NCBI GenBank assembly: GCA_028532985.1
Contig: JANCIK010000010.1
Location: 3,100,001 to 3,164,000, forward strand
Source: Stropharia rugosoannulata
Lineage: Eukaryota; Basidiomycota; Agaricomycetes; Agaricales; Strophariaceae
Reading direction: 5' to 3'
Length of the DNA stretch: 64,000 nt
This document shows, one piece after another, positions 37,813-49,325 of this stretch. Position numbers and translations under genes: made by a program. The number at the start of each line of letters is the position of its first letter. Position 1 is the stretch's first letter. The notes under the pieces were generated by a model. That model was not told where the DNA came from. It worked only from the letters and a program-made list of their open reading frames with translations, and made no database searches.

Positions 37813-38228
37813 GTCGAAATCCTTGAAGAATGAAGAGTGAACGGGTTGGCGTTGGGTTGGCGGAAGATGCGAATGAGGCGTGATGCAAGTCACGTGTAAC
37901 ACTTTAATGACTTCAGGGCAGGTGCCAGGCATCGCACTGCTCCATGGCGGCCTCGTATATCTACGGAGTTTGGACTCGAGAACACGGCGTTTAGTCTCGG
38001 AAACCCATCCTCATTGGGACAACAAACCCAATTTGGGCTGCTACCCTTCAAGCGCTTAAGCTTAAGGCCAACTTTGGGCCAACTCGTACTTTCAGAGGTA
38101 AGTGCCAAACTACTGTAATCATGTCCTGACTTGTGTTCATCGATAATCAACCGACACTTACCAGGTGCCCAAATATGTTTCAGTATTCCATGGATTGATC
38201 AATCTCACTTCGTCTTCAGATCCGAATC
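37813..38228. promoter_or_regulatory. Divergent intergenic/promoter region
   Basis: A 416-bp interval separates the start of the minus-strand cyclophilin gene from the plus-strand conserved gene. It presumably carries both promoters; no clear TATA box is seen. Confidence 0.4.
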
Positions 38229-39038
38229 ATGGCAAATGCTATACGGTCTGCCAAGTCAGGCAGTGACTGGAGCGATGGTGATCTCCTCTCCTACCACATC
38301 ACCGTCTTACCTGTCCCTCCGGACGAATTCTTTAGCCATGGTGCAGATCCGTCGCTGGACCACCTCAACCCCGCTATCCTCGCTGCCCCAGGCGACCCCA
38401 ATGTAAATGTCTCTAAACCTGCCGCTGATTATCTGAGCTATCTCGACCTCGCCACCAAGCCCTTCCAGGAGAGCTTTATCGACAACTTTGCCGCGGAGAC
38501 TTTGAAGCTTTTGGAGTTCAATGAGCTCCCTAATACCCTTGTAGTGACACGCTATATCATTCCTCTCACCATTTGTGGTGATGGTAATAAGGTCGCACAG
38601 GCGGACGTGTGCCTTCTGTATCTTCGCAGTCTGGTCCTACTTGTAGTCACTGCGGATAAGACGGTCTTCGACAGGACTGACCCACAACCACAGGTTGTCG
38701 CAGAGGCAATAGCGGCCTTTCAGGCCAATAACAAAAAACGAGAAGCGAGTGGCCTCCCCGTCCTTGACTCTATGACTATCCCTTGCATTACCATGACAGG
38801 TACTCGCCCTACGTTCTATCTAGTTCCTGTCACTCGGGAGCTAAGTGAAGCTGTTATCCTCGGCCATTACCCAATGAATGAAACCAAAGTCCTCAAATGC
38901 ATTACTACAAAGGTGCACTCCTGGTACTCCAGCGAAGGAATGGAGAATATAGAATATAGAAAGCTTGCGCTCAAGCGCTTTCTTGCCTTCAGGACGCTGG
39001 CAAAAAGTCACTGGGAAGAAATTTTAAACGGTTTCTAG
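38229..39038 (+). CDS. Conserved Agaricomycete protein of unknown function (269 aa)
   Basis: A single uninterrupted frame starts MANAIRSAKSGSDWSDGDLL and ends RTLAKSHWEEILNGF. The order of blocks is WSDGDLLSYHITVLPVPPDE, YLSYLDLATKPFQESFIDNF, LPNTLVVTRYIIPLTICGDG, VVAEAIAAFQANNKKR, LDSMTIPCITMTGTRPTFYL and LAFRTLAKSHWE. This matches a ~270-residue protein I recall as recurring in many mushroom genomes, often in several copies, with no assigned biochemical role. The central VVAEAIAAFQANN and PCITMTGTRPTFY blocks are faintly reminiscent of nuclease-like folds, but I do not claim catalysis. No signal peptide or membrane helix is present. The frame looks intact and codon use fits its neighbours. 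Confidence 0.8.
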   Translation: MANAIRSAKSGSDWSDGDLLSYHITVLPVPPDEFFSHGADPSLDHLNPAILAAPGDPNVNVSKPAADYLSYLDLATKPFQESFIDNFAAETLKLLEFNELPNTLVVTRYIIPLTICGDGNKVAQADVCLLYLRSLVLLVVTADKTVFDRTDPQPQVVAEAIAAFQANNKKREASGLPVLDSMTIPCITMTGTRPTFYLVPVTRELSEAVILGHYPMNETKVLKCITTKVHSWYSSEGMENIEYRKLALKRFLAFRTLAKSHWEEILNGF

Positions 39039-39458
39039 ATAATGTGTTGTATAATTACTGTCAGTTATTGTAACCGCTACTACGGTGGATCTACATATCG
39101 TACCATTGGCCCCACACTGGGATTTTTGGGAATATGGGAATCGAGGGCAGCCGGTTAGTCGCCCAGTACCCTGAACCCCTCCAAATGCAATTGGCCGTCT
39201 CACTACGGTTGGCGACTCGGCTTAGGTCAAGTTCTCAAATGATGAACCCATTTTTAGTGTCGACTTTTCAACATCACAGCGCTCAGCCTATGCTCCTTCT
39301 ATCACGACAGAATGACATGGGTATCGCCGCAATCGACTTTAACGACGCTCCTCTACCGTGTGCTTACAACTAGTCTAATTTACGCACAGGGTCTTACTCA
39401 GCCGGTAGTACGCTCATACCCTTCAGATATCCATTACATCGCACCCTAAATTTTCGTC
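39039..39458. other. Intergenic between convergent genes
   Basis: No gene seen; 3' flanks of the conserved unknown and of the HET gene. Confidence 0.5.
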
Positions 39459-41505
39459 TCATACATACATCGTTATACGTTGTAAACCATGCAGCTCCAA
39501 ATCGCTTTGAGCTACCGTAATCGCTGTTTTATTCCCGTCCCGATCACTTGAAGAGCGCAATACAAATACTGGAGGAGAAGTATATCTTTCCCCAATAGTT
39601 CTTATCAAATTAGATGTTGATTGTATCCGCCCAACTTGCTGTTCCCCGCAGTACAGCGGGACTGAAATACATGGATTTCCGATCACGATTCTGTCGTCTT
39701 CGATTGAGAAATTGACAATACCAAAAAAGAGTTGAAAACTGAAGGTGGTGTTCCCCGAGTAGAGGCGTCTGTCCAGTAAGTTGTATTCCCAGACTCGGCC
39801 GTAAAGGTCGTGTTTTGGGCTGAACGTGATGGAATCTGACTGCGGGAAAGAGTTCTCAAAATGTCCCGGGGCAAGGAGAAGGTGCATTCGCAGTCCTACA
39901 TGTGTCAGGAGGAACGGCTCCACAGGGAGTGAGTTATCGAGCTGCGAAAAAATGACACTTTCCCAGTTGCCTTTGTCGTCGTCGACTTTGTAGCGATCAA
40001 AAGCGTCAGAACGTTCACGGTATACTTCGACAGATGTCGGTAAAACACTTTCGTTGTCGCTGTTTGGGTAGGTGTGATTGAATATGTCCATGACATGCCG
40101 CTTTGTATTGATAACCTCGCGCATCAGCCGAGAGAAGGCGCTCTTGGCACCTTCGCCGTAGGCTACTGAGATGCTGACGCCAACAAGACCCATAAGGGCG
40201 TATGCGCCGTCTTCCTCCCGGGTAACACTCCTCCCACACGCCATCTGTAGTCGTCGCGATAGCGGGATGCTGTCCTGACTATCGCCCCTAAAGTACTCGA
40301 TCTCCTGTGCAGTTATGCCTGCAGTGGCGGCAAGCTTGTCATCGCCGCAAGCCATAGCCATCCAGTGCATGTTGTACACCGCGATTTCCTGCGGCGCTAC
40401 AAGCTCTTGCAGCGTCCAGCCCCGCGTGAACCACGAGTCCCGAGCCATTTTTTCCAGGGATTCAGTCTCGGAAAGGTACACGATGCAGAGCGCAGCCTGG
40501 CGGTACCACTTGTACATGGACCGAATCGCTTCGTCGAGCTCGGCGCTGCTCTCTTTGTTTATGCAACAAGTGTCGATCCAGCCCAGACTGTACCCGTGAT
40601 CCTGGGCAGAAACTGTGCAGAAGTTACTAATTTTTGCATATGCACCAGGGGTTTGCAGTCTGGTAGCCCAGCCCTGATAGGACAACTCTCCAGTCGGGCC
40701 GCTCGTCCAGGTATGAGACAGTATAGTGTACTTTGTATGACGTCTGATCAAATTCTCCGCTGCGTCGTTCACCGACCAAACCATGTCGGATGTGTTCTCA
40801 TACAGAATTTTGCCTGTAGGATCTTCTTGCAGTAGGTGAATAAGGTCGGGCAGAAATAGAGGCGAATTGGTGTCCACATCAACAAATATTTTCTTGATCA
40901 AGATCTGAACTACTTCTCCATGGCCAACGAGCTGAATATCAGAGCCAGTTGAATCAAATGCCAGTAGTCGTGTGGGAAGTATGGATACAGCACTGCGAAG
41001 CTTCGTCAACATATAACGTCTAAAGAAATCGCGGACTGCACCCAATCAGACAAATACCGTGTTGTACTTTGAAAGACGCACATTCTGGATGTACGGCACG
41101 CGGTGAGACATCCCCAGCTACGTTGAAACTGTCTGGAGCCCGGGTTGATGACAATTGAACATCTACATCAGATAACGGGGGTGATTCTGCTGTTTGGTAT
41201 TCCTCTACCGTCTCCGCAATGAACACCTTCAGGCAATTGACAAGTTGCTGTTCAACGGACTCTGAACTGGAATGATGACCTATAAAATTATAATGGTCAA
41301 AGGCAGTCCTAACCCTTGCACTAACTCTTACCGTGCTTAAGCTCCTCGCGCTTAGTATCTAGCACTTTACTTAGAGTTTGTTCTGCACCTGTATGATAGA
41401 TGGGTACTTACCCGAAAATAAGCACTCATGTACAATGGGCTTCACAAAACCACTGAGCGCCGCAAGTAGGCCGCGAGCCTGTGGACTGTCTACAGTCCCT
41501 GACAT
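39459..41505 (-). CDS. HET-domain (heterokaryon incompatibility) protein
   Basis: Exons 41505-41412, 41388-41332, 41279-41058 and 41035-39459 join in phase to give 649 residues. The HET domain is clear: YTILSHTW near residue 230, GWIDTCCINK near 276, then RSMYKWYRQAALCIVYLSE, and WFTRGWTLQELVAP near 326. These are the three conserved blocks of the domain, which triggers regulated cell death after non-self recognition in fungi. The following EEDGAYALMGLVGVSISVAYGEG matches the usual region after the domain. The C-terminal ~250 residues show no repeat array or NACHT. The N-terminal ~120 residues precede the domain and are unfamiliar. Two of the three introns needed for this model are only 23 and 22 nt, far below the ~50 nt seen elsewhere here. 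The last exon alone could be translated from its own ATG at 41045. Confidence 0.82.
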
Positions 41506-42263
41506 GGGAGTAAAGTTGATGACGGTTCGAAATATACTCTTGAACTTGAACGTGGGATATATAATCTTCTGCTGATTATCAATTTTTTTAGATCAATGCA
41601 GCCTGATCCAGGCAGACGCCCATCCTCCGAGTTCGCCGCAAGTCTCATTTAGACGACGGCGTGTGTATATAGCTCTAAGAATAATGAGAAAAATTGAACA
41701 AGTTGATGTCGGGTTGTCCCCGATCTAAAAATACAACGTGAAGTTTCACTGCGGCATCGCTCGATATCAACATGTACAGCCAGTGTAACAATGCTTTCAG
41801 ATATGACGGGCCAACTCTTTTCGTACTCAACAAAGTAATCTATTCAATGACTGAATTGCCAGCTGAGAGGTTGGGCGCGGCCGGTGAACAGAATTCCGGA
41901 CAAGAAACTATGTATGGGGTACGACATAATGATGGTGCGAAAAAGGGTCATGCATGAGAGGCTAAGAACAGCTGCCTTGACAGAAGCACATGGTGCAAGC
42001 GGCATGGGCAGGATATAATATCGCCGTTTACACACAGTATACGCCTGGGAACGTAATTGTACGTGCATTCCAAACTTCCATGCTGGGAATATGCGCAGCA
42101 ATCTTGCATCAGAACATATTCTCAGTTTATTAGCCGTGAAAGCTTGAAATGCTATAAAAGAAGGAGCAACCTCCGAAGACCATCATCCATATCGATTCAT
42201 CGTCCACTTGAACTTCGCCACAACAGATTTTTTAATTTTAAATCCTCGCTTTCATCGAGCAAG
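41506..42263. other. Intergenic
   Basis: Promoter regions of the HET gene and of the small secreted protein; no coding signal. Confidence 0.5.
42153..42160 (+). promoter_or_regulatory. TATA box of the small secreted protein gene
   Basis: TATAAAAG lies 104 bp before the ATG at 42264, on the coding strand. Confidence 0.5.
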
Positions 42264-42525
42264 ATGTTGGCATTTAAACCTCTCTTCTCTGCAGCTATTG
42301 CTCTTCTTAGTATGTGTACCTATTCATTCAACAATGCACCATTCTCTAATTCCTGGTTAAGTAATAGCCATGCCGGTAATTGCAGCTCCAGTTCAAGAAG
42401 GGACAGATATATGTCCCCCGCAGGTACGTACTTGATACTTAATTGTCGAACAAAGCTCGTGAATCTGAAATATGTATTTAAAAGGATTTTGGATGCAATG
42501 GCGGGTCGGGACCACACACTGATTA
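42264..42525 (+). CDS. Putative small secreted protein (47 aa), three exons
   Basis: Exons 42264-42309, 42368-42423 and 42484-42525 join in phase across introns of 58 and 60 nt, giving 47 residues. The start MLAFKPLFSAAIALLTMPVI is a typical signal peptide (charged start, hydrophobic core) with a likely cleavage after IAA. The mature part is only about 25 residues with two cysteines (DICPPQ and DFGCNGG). A TATA box and short 5' leader precede it. Such tiny secreted peptides are common in Agaricomycetes and are usually unassigned. I do not recognise the family and infer no activity. The model depends on hand-chosen splice sites; the last exon's acceptor (TTTAAAAG) is weak. Confidence 0.5.
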
Positions 42526-45500
42526 GGTTCATTACATACGCTGGCAGACAATAAATTCTACTTTATATAGCAAAAAAACAATCCCGGTTGACGATACCGG
42601 TAGCAGATGTTATGCACGGAGTAGTGCAACTAGTCGAATGGACCTCCTGACATTCTTTGAGACCCCCTGCTTCTTCGCTCCATCGAGGGTTTCAGCGACG
42701 TTCTGTATAAGCTGACCTGAACCTGCTCATATGCAACGCGTATTCGAAAGTACAAACAGCGCGCACTTTAGTTTGCCCCCATAATTTTGCTTCGTTTTCA
42801 TATATACATTAAGTACATTTGACGATCATGTCCGAGTACTTACCTAAACTCGATTGACCCAGTTTATCTGCCGATATTTATCCAAGCAATTATGGGCAGT
42901 TTTTACTTGTATATACGCACCATTGCACATAAGTATACGGGATCCACCTACGCGTGGACAGAGCGCGACTAATCATCGCGGACGCGCCTGCCCTGCTGTT
43001 GTAAGAGGCAGGAATCTATTCTTAGACATGTTTATACCTTAGAGGCTCTTGTCGGAAATTTCCACCAAGGCGTATCCATGACGCATTGATGGAGCAGCAC
43101 TGCCTACATCTGCGGGAGTGACACAGTTTCGTGACTGCATGGACTTGGAAGGTTGAACACGGACCGAATGGATGGGACGGCCCGTATATCTCCACGGTCA
43201 GCATTGTCAGCCATCCGCCGGTAGCTCTCAAGACTCAAGCGCTTGTAACCGATACCTCCCACTCCTCCGAAATGGGCGCATACGACGATGAGATCGTGAA
43301 CGAGGAAAGGTTGGAAGACAACGGATAATGCGTGTATCATCGCCCATGTCCGTGCGGGGATGTTCGACATATACCGGCGCCATCGACTCGCAATCGCAAA
43401 CTACGAGGACTTGACGAAGACACCGTGGCGTGCCCTAGGTGCAGCCTCGCTATCTGTCCATATACGATCCAGTACGCGCCCGTTTTTCCCACAGATAGTT
43501 TCTGTTAATGTTATATGTCTTTACCGTGATTATATTGGCTACAAAGATGAACCATACAATGCCGACGACTCGGGGAAAGAACAGCAAGACGAGGACGACC
43601 ATGGGGAGGACGAGGATAGCGACTCTAATATCAGGTCTGGTGAGTAATGTTTCAGAGTGTTCTGAGTGTTCTTTTACTAACAGGCGACCTTTTCACTTTT
43701 GAATAGAATCTATTGTACCGGGAATTTTTGGAAATGGTACTCAAACCACCCCCGTCGCGAGCATACCCTATACCGTACGCTACCGCGCTGTCCATGTTGA
43801 ATGCCTGCCTCCTCACTACGCCTTTGTTCTACGCCATGTCGCCCGAACCCTCGTCCGCGGCATCAGAGTGTTCATCTCTGCCCCGGTGTCTCCCCTTCAC
43901 CAGCGTCGCGTTCTGTTTGTTCTTCGGTGCCCCCTTCAAAGTTCAACCGCCCCCTCTCACCCGCGTCCTGTGCCCACCGAGCTCACGAACGGCACAGTAA
44001 TTCGTACATGACAGACACACCAGGACTCGGATCGGTACGTGTACCGCGGGCTGGGTCACTCCTGTATAGCCCAACTCCTAAATCTCATCCTGCTTACCTC
44101 CTGCACTAACACACAGGGCTTGCGTTAGTTTCCGTGCCATACCATCACGTCCTCAAGGAATTATGCATTATGCATGAAGTACAGGGACATCCCCCTCTCC
44201 CCTGCCTGTTCACACGACGTTACCCCGCTGTCCTTGTCTCTAATCTCCTGATTAAGTGTCACCTTTATTCCTTCTACTCGAGCACGTCCGGCATCCACCC
44301 TGATCGATGCGCATTCTGCCCAATCACTATGTCCAACCTCGCTCACGCAGTACATTCTAGGGCATCCTCTGTACTTGAGCAAGGCTGTAACTCCGCCCAA
44401 GCTCTCCCCGGTGCCGTTTCCGCGATCTCATTCCTGCAGTGTGCATCACCATCTTGCTCGACGTCCGCACTTGCTCTCCCACCTGCCCCCATGCTGACGA
44501 TATTGATCGTTCCAGCGCACTCACAGGCTGCGCTGATCTAGGGTAGACACTTGATTCAGGTAGACGCACTACAGACACGACATACCGGCCATCGAAACTT
44601 CCCCCCTCATGGGGACGTACCCCTGAGCTGCTCAGGAGGTGTGGGAGGCGGCGTCAATAATGGCAACGAGATCGATGGTACTGAAGAGGAAGACAGGCTC
44701 TACGACTAGCGGAGAGGAAAGGGATACAGCGTCCTTGTCAAGAATCCCAGATACATGCAGGCTAGGCTCGTTATCCGCCTGCGTCGATGCTCACTTACGC
44801 CCCTATTCGGAATTCCCTCGCGCTGCAAAGATGGTCTATGATATTGGGCCCTCGCTGCCGCTCCCGCCGGCGGTTGACCAGTCCTCGAGCGCTGTGCATG
44901 TGATATTCATCACTCTTGAACGGCTTCATACCATCCGCGAGGCCCGGAGGACCCTCACGGGATATGACAGCACCTTTACACCCACCCCCTCGTGCCACGC
45001 ATTTGCCTTTGCCTTTGACGCTCGCGCCAGTCTACTTGGCGCCCTCTATGAACGGCCAAAGTACGATACCTTCTCCAACCAGCACTTTCATGCACTGTCA
45101 TTCTGTCAATAATGTAATGTACAGAGCATCGCAGAACCGCGCGTTTAATGCGGTCTAGGTCAGATTTGACTGGTATCCCCAATATTCGAGAGTGTACACC
45201 TCAGACAAACAGCTTGCACAGAACACAACCCGCATTACGCGGCATGCGTCTGGAAGGGAAGTGGATACAGTAGACTTTACTTCGTATGATACTGCACCTT
45301 TTGTTGAACGCTGTAAATTGGTCTGTATTATATAGCAGTTCGCTGCATTGGAATTGTAATACTTGTATACATACATAAATGCTTAATGCAGCGAGTGGAT
45401 GAATTATATACGCACGAATATTCACTTCTTGTTATGTCACCCCACAAAATATGGTACCAGGAGGGAACAGACGGATCCCCAGTCCAAGTTTCTTATCTGC

Positions 45501-47584
45501 GTCACGCAGTTACATCTCCTGGAGGTGAAAGCTTAGGCATAAAGAGTCAGCTACAAACGCAGAACAGCTGAAGCAGCATTTAGCGCTTGGTACTTCAACT
45601 TTGGTTTCTTCTTCCGAGATTTCCCGTACCGTGTAAGAGGCAGTCAGTGTTGCAGTGCTTGTATACGAAGTGCATATCCTGAGAAACATTGCAAGGAGCA
45701 CGCTGCGCCATTTTACTATCTCGAAAATGTTTGTGTGCTATTTTTGGACGGCAGCCGCGTGCCGCGGGCGCTTATATCTACTGTACATATACGGGAATTA
45801 TGGTGCAAATAACTCACCATAGTGCGTACGTCTCACACGGCCAAGTAAAATGCTACTGGATTACTGCCTTGATGCAGGAGCTCTCTCCCAATGTCATGTT
45901 TTGCGATGGTGCTATCTCGGGGGAGTGCATCAGCACTCCCATAGTATCTCGGCCGTCTTAAAAGTCTGAACCAATGCCTGAAATACTCATTAACCGTCTT
46001 CTCTCGGTTAAGTCATAGTCCATGAACGGAGGCTATGTGTAAAGCAGACTTTCATGATAACTTTCTTCAGCTGTTGGGAGCAGAAGTGGCAAGGCAAAAG
46101 AGGACGTCCATCTTTATTACGTGGCGAGTGTTTATGAATCGCAGTGTAAGATACGAATATCCAGACAGACTATCATTGCAGAGGTCAGGCCTGCCAGGAA
46201 GATGACGCGACGCTGTCTTAGATGTCGGTGTACGAGCTCTCTGTTAACAATACTTTCGGAAGTGCATCGCGTCACCTTGGCGCGCTTGTTGAGATCGCAG
46301 GCTAAGCCTTAGTGCCTTAGTGCAACCATCATGAGTCCGTTTCCAGATGCATCGTTTATCAAGGCTCTTACAAATAATTTATGGACACATCGTAATTGTT
46401 TACAGGATTCAGAACGATAGCCACCTGTACCAGGGTATACTTTGGGTATAGATTATACGCCATCACGCTTAATATATACTGAACGTTGAACAATGTAAAG
46501 GATTTCCTAGAATATAAAAAGGTCGTCGACATTCTGGCAGTGGGTTAATTTAGCTGTATCAAGTATGGGAATATGACTTACTACAGGTTGAGATGAGCTC
46601 ATCTGCGGAATCTGACTAAAACCACGTCCCTCCACCCTGTTCCTAGGTTCGGTATACTTAAGTGGAACTGGGACGTGGAAATCAAAGACGACAATACCTT
46701 ATATACGTCATCAGCTTTCTGTAGGACTGCCCCCCCTTGTTTGCTAGTAATTTAGATGTACAACGTGAGCGAATGTCTTCTGCCACCTCAGTGATGCAGG
46801 ACGTACTACTCATGGAATGCAAGAATGCCTGGAACCGTGGAGGACCCCATCAACTTTGTGACAAGGAGAATACAGGTATGCTTACGTCTGTCATCGTGCC
46901 CACATATGTTCCACCCCACTCTCTGTCCCTACTTTTCTGGTCGTCTTGACAGCCCGAGAACAAAACCTATGAAAATAGTAAGCTAACCACAACCTAGACG
47001 CATGTCCGCTTTTAGGGGAACAACGTACAACATCTCCTCTGCTGGATCTATCTTGCCTACGCTCACCTGGAAGCAGTTGCAAGTCATTTTGTCCACCGTA
47101 GCCGCGGTACTGTAGGAGAAGGGTAAAACATTGGTCTGTATTGGGCGGTTAATAGACATACCATATATTGCAAATCTGGTGATCCATTAGCGGGAGTCCT
47201 GTAGAATATCACTAGGCCACATACCAAGTGCAGAACCAGAATGGCACGCCTTATACCAATGATTGAGCTCAGTTAAATGATAGTTAACTAAGTTTACCAG
47301 AGAAAAAACCTACGTCTATGATAGCCTTGGGATAATTAGGCCATAATATCCGCGAATAAAGAGTATAATGATAAACGTACTGTCAAGCGGCAACCCTTAG
47401 GAAGCGGGCGAACCAGGATGTCATTGAGTTCCTGATAAAGTCAAGTTGTTTCTCCAACAAATTTATAGAACTACATCGTCGTACATCGTCAATTATCCCT
47501 CCCTCCTTTCGTTTAAAATCAAAGTCGAGTGGGATTAGAGCTGTACGTTAGGAGTAAGTGAAGACTTATGCACATGGCAACCTA
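42526..47584. other. 5-kb region without a resolved gene
   Basis: Coding-like stretches exist between ~43100 and 45110 (minus-strand VVFQPFLVHDLIVVCAHFGG near 43300; plus-strand YRAVHVECLPPHYAFVLRHV near 43790, and VYDIGPSLPLPPAV near 44840). They may be one or two intron-containing genes, but I could not build a coherent model or recognise a family. From 45200 to 47580 only short frames are seen, plus the MITE-end-like sequence at 45799-45821. Confidence 0.4.
45799..45821. repeat. Isolated 23-bp copy of the MITE terminus
   Basis: TGGTGCAAATAACTCACCA flanked by TA on both sides matches the right end of the element at 47585-48332 (48314-48332), including the flanking TA. No partner end is visible nearby. 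Confidence 0.75.
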
Positions 47585-48332
47585 TGGTGAGTTATTTGCA
47601 CCGCATTCTCACGCGCCCCCGCCCCCCAACTCGGCAAGCCAGACCACTTTCCATCATGCTGTACTTTGCAAAAATCACTTAAGTATACAAGCATACATAT
47701 ATTTCTAACCCACTCTGTGAAATTCTCAATGAAATTATATGTATTCGCTCAATATTCACTCGATTTTCACTGCCATCATTCCGAGCTTGATGAATTCCCA
47801 CGCCTGATTTCCCCCCCGACATTCAAGTTTGCCCGCCCCGACTCAGAGCAACAAATTTGAATATGTGGTTTCAATGTCATATAAGTGTATATAGATAAGG
47901 GCTAACCTAGTTATGTGTATTTTATTCGAAAAAAATCAATGATAATAAGCAGAATGACCAGGACAATTTCCTGATGTTGCAACAACAAGCAAGTTTAGAT
48001 AGAATTTACAGAGAATATAGCGTCTTCCTCACTTGATTCCAACAGTATATGTATTATATGTTTCATTTATGTATAATACACTTAAAAGTACTCTAGAATC
48101 TAAGCAGAAATTGAATTATATGTTGTGACTGCCTTACATCAATAATTTGAAATTAGACAGAGAAATAATGCTACAAAATACATTTAGAGTCAATATTATC
48201 CAACGCTTACACAATAGGAACCATCTAAAGCAATTACCTGCCGACCCATGAGTTACGGCCCTCTGAGTTGGGGGGCGGGCACTCAGATCAGTGCGGGGGG
48301 GCGCGTGAGAATATGGTGCAAATAACTCACCA
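47585..48332. mobile_element. MITE-like element, 748 bp, TA target duplication
   Basis: Both ends carry inverted repeats starting TGGTGAGTTATTTGCACC, followed after two mismatches by ATTCTCACGCGCCCCC and, after a short gap on the right arm, by GCCCCCCAACTC. The element is flanked by TA on each side (47583-47584 and 48333-48334). The interior is AT-rich and non-coding. TA duplication and short inverted ends are characteristic of non-autonomous Tc1/mariner-related elements, which rely on a transposase encoded elsewhere. No transposase is present in this window. Confidence 0.82.
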
Positions 48333-48457
48333 TAATCCACGATAAAATATTTTTCTTTGTTGGGAGTTTATCCTTATCTTGGCTGTTCTCCGTAAGTGTG
48401 ATTATGCTTTCCACGGGATAGCCGCCTTCCTCTACATCGGAAAAGTTTTATTATTAT

Positions 48458-49035
48458 TCAGGTATCCATATCATCAGTACGAAGGGAGTGAGACAAACCG
48501 TTTAAAAATGGCCCCATTCTCTCTACGTCGTTAATACATCCATCCAAAGGAAATTTCGTACTCTTGTAGTCGATACCTATCTACTTGAACGTAAGAATGT
48601 TTGAAACACACGGAAATACCAAATTCATACCAGTAGTGCCTTTCTCCTGAACCCGGGAACATGCTCCGGCTCGGAAAACAAGTCGTCCGGGTGAGTGCCT
48701 TGCCCAATCCCCCAATGACGGTTAGAAGCACTTGAACTATGCGGTATATGACCGTCTCGGTACGGAAAGTTTGTAGAACTACCAATCCATGAAGGTTGGC
48801 CGATTGAGCGTTCCATGTCATGAGGGGGGTATATGTCCCTGTGATTGCCTGGTCTGGAGTAGTTGGAGGAGTTTTCCGAGCCCTGTATTCTGACTTGCGC
48901 ATCGGAATAAGGCTCCCAATTAGATGGAGGAGCCAGTACTGTCTGTGTACGCTGGTTTAATTGGGGATGAGGCATTCCATATCCGGGAGTGCGTTGGGGG
49001 GCCTGATTCATGGTGGAAGAACGAGCCAGCGACAT
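48458..49035 (-). CDS. Hypothetical protein, two exons (169 aa)
   Basis: Exon 49035-48631 and exon 48562-48458 join in phase over a 68-nt intron. The product starts MSLARSSTMNQAPQRTPGYG and is rich in Ser, Pro, Asn, Gly and His, suggesting a largely disordered protein. The second exon ends in a more ordered-looking segment (PLDGCINDVERMGPFLNGLS). No domain is recognised. A downstream ATG (codon 9) is an alternative start. The gene sits just upstream of the G-rich minisatellite and 119-bp satellite and just beside the MITE, so it is the last unique gene before the repeat block. Existence is moderately supported; function unknown. Confidence 0.5.
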
Positions 49036-49170
49036 GGTATGAGATCTCGTAGGACTGGGGAAAGATGATACAGCCGTAACAGGGTCGTGAGGTAAGGCAC
49101 TGGCCCCTTGTGGTTATGGGCTACTTTTTTGTTTTTTGGGTAGGGTTGGGAGTAGGGTTCAGCCCTAGGG

Positions 49171-49260
49171 ATGAGTTGGGTTGGGCTCAGATGATTAGGG
49201 ATGGGTTGGGTTGGGCTCAGATGAGTAGGGATGGGTTGGGTTAGGATGGGTTCAGTATGG
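49171..49260. repeat. 30-bp G-rich minisatellite, three units
   Basis: Units at 49171-49200, 49201-49230 and 49231-49260 start ATGRGTTGGGTTGGG. Surrounding sequence from ~49130 to 49300 is also rich in TTGGG and TAGGG, so the strand could form G-quadruplexes. Confidence 0.85.
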
Positions 49261-49325
49261 TAGGGACTGGTTGGGTTGGGACAATTGGTGGTGGGTTTGG
49301 TTGAGACAGATGGATAGAACTGTTT

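Noticed and set aside
43100..45112. Possible gene or genes on either strand
   Set aside because: Attractive short stretches exist in several frames, but I could not connect them by consistent introns or name a family.
46737..47100. Possible small Cys-containing gene starting at 46737
   Set aside because: Splice phases do not agree, and completing the frame would need an intron of about 20 nt.
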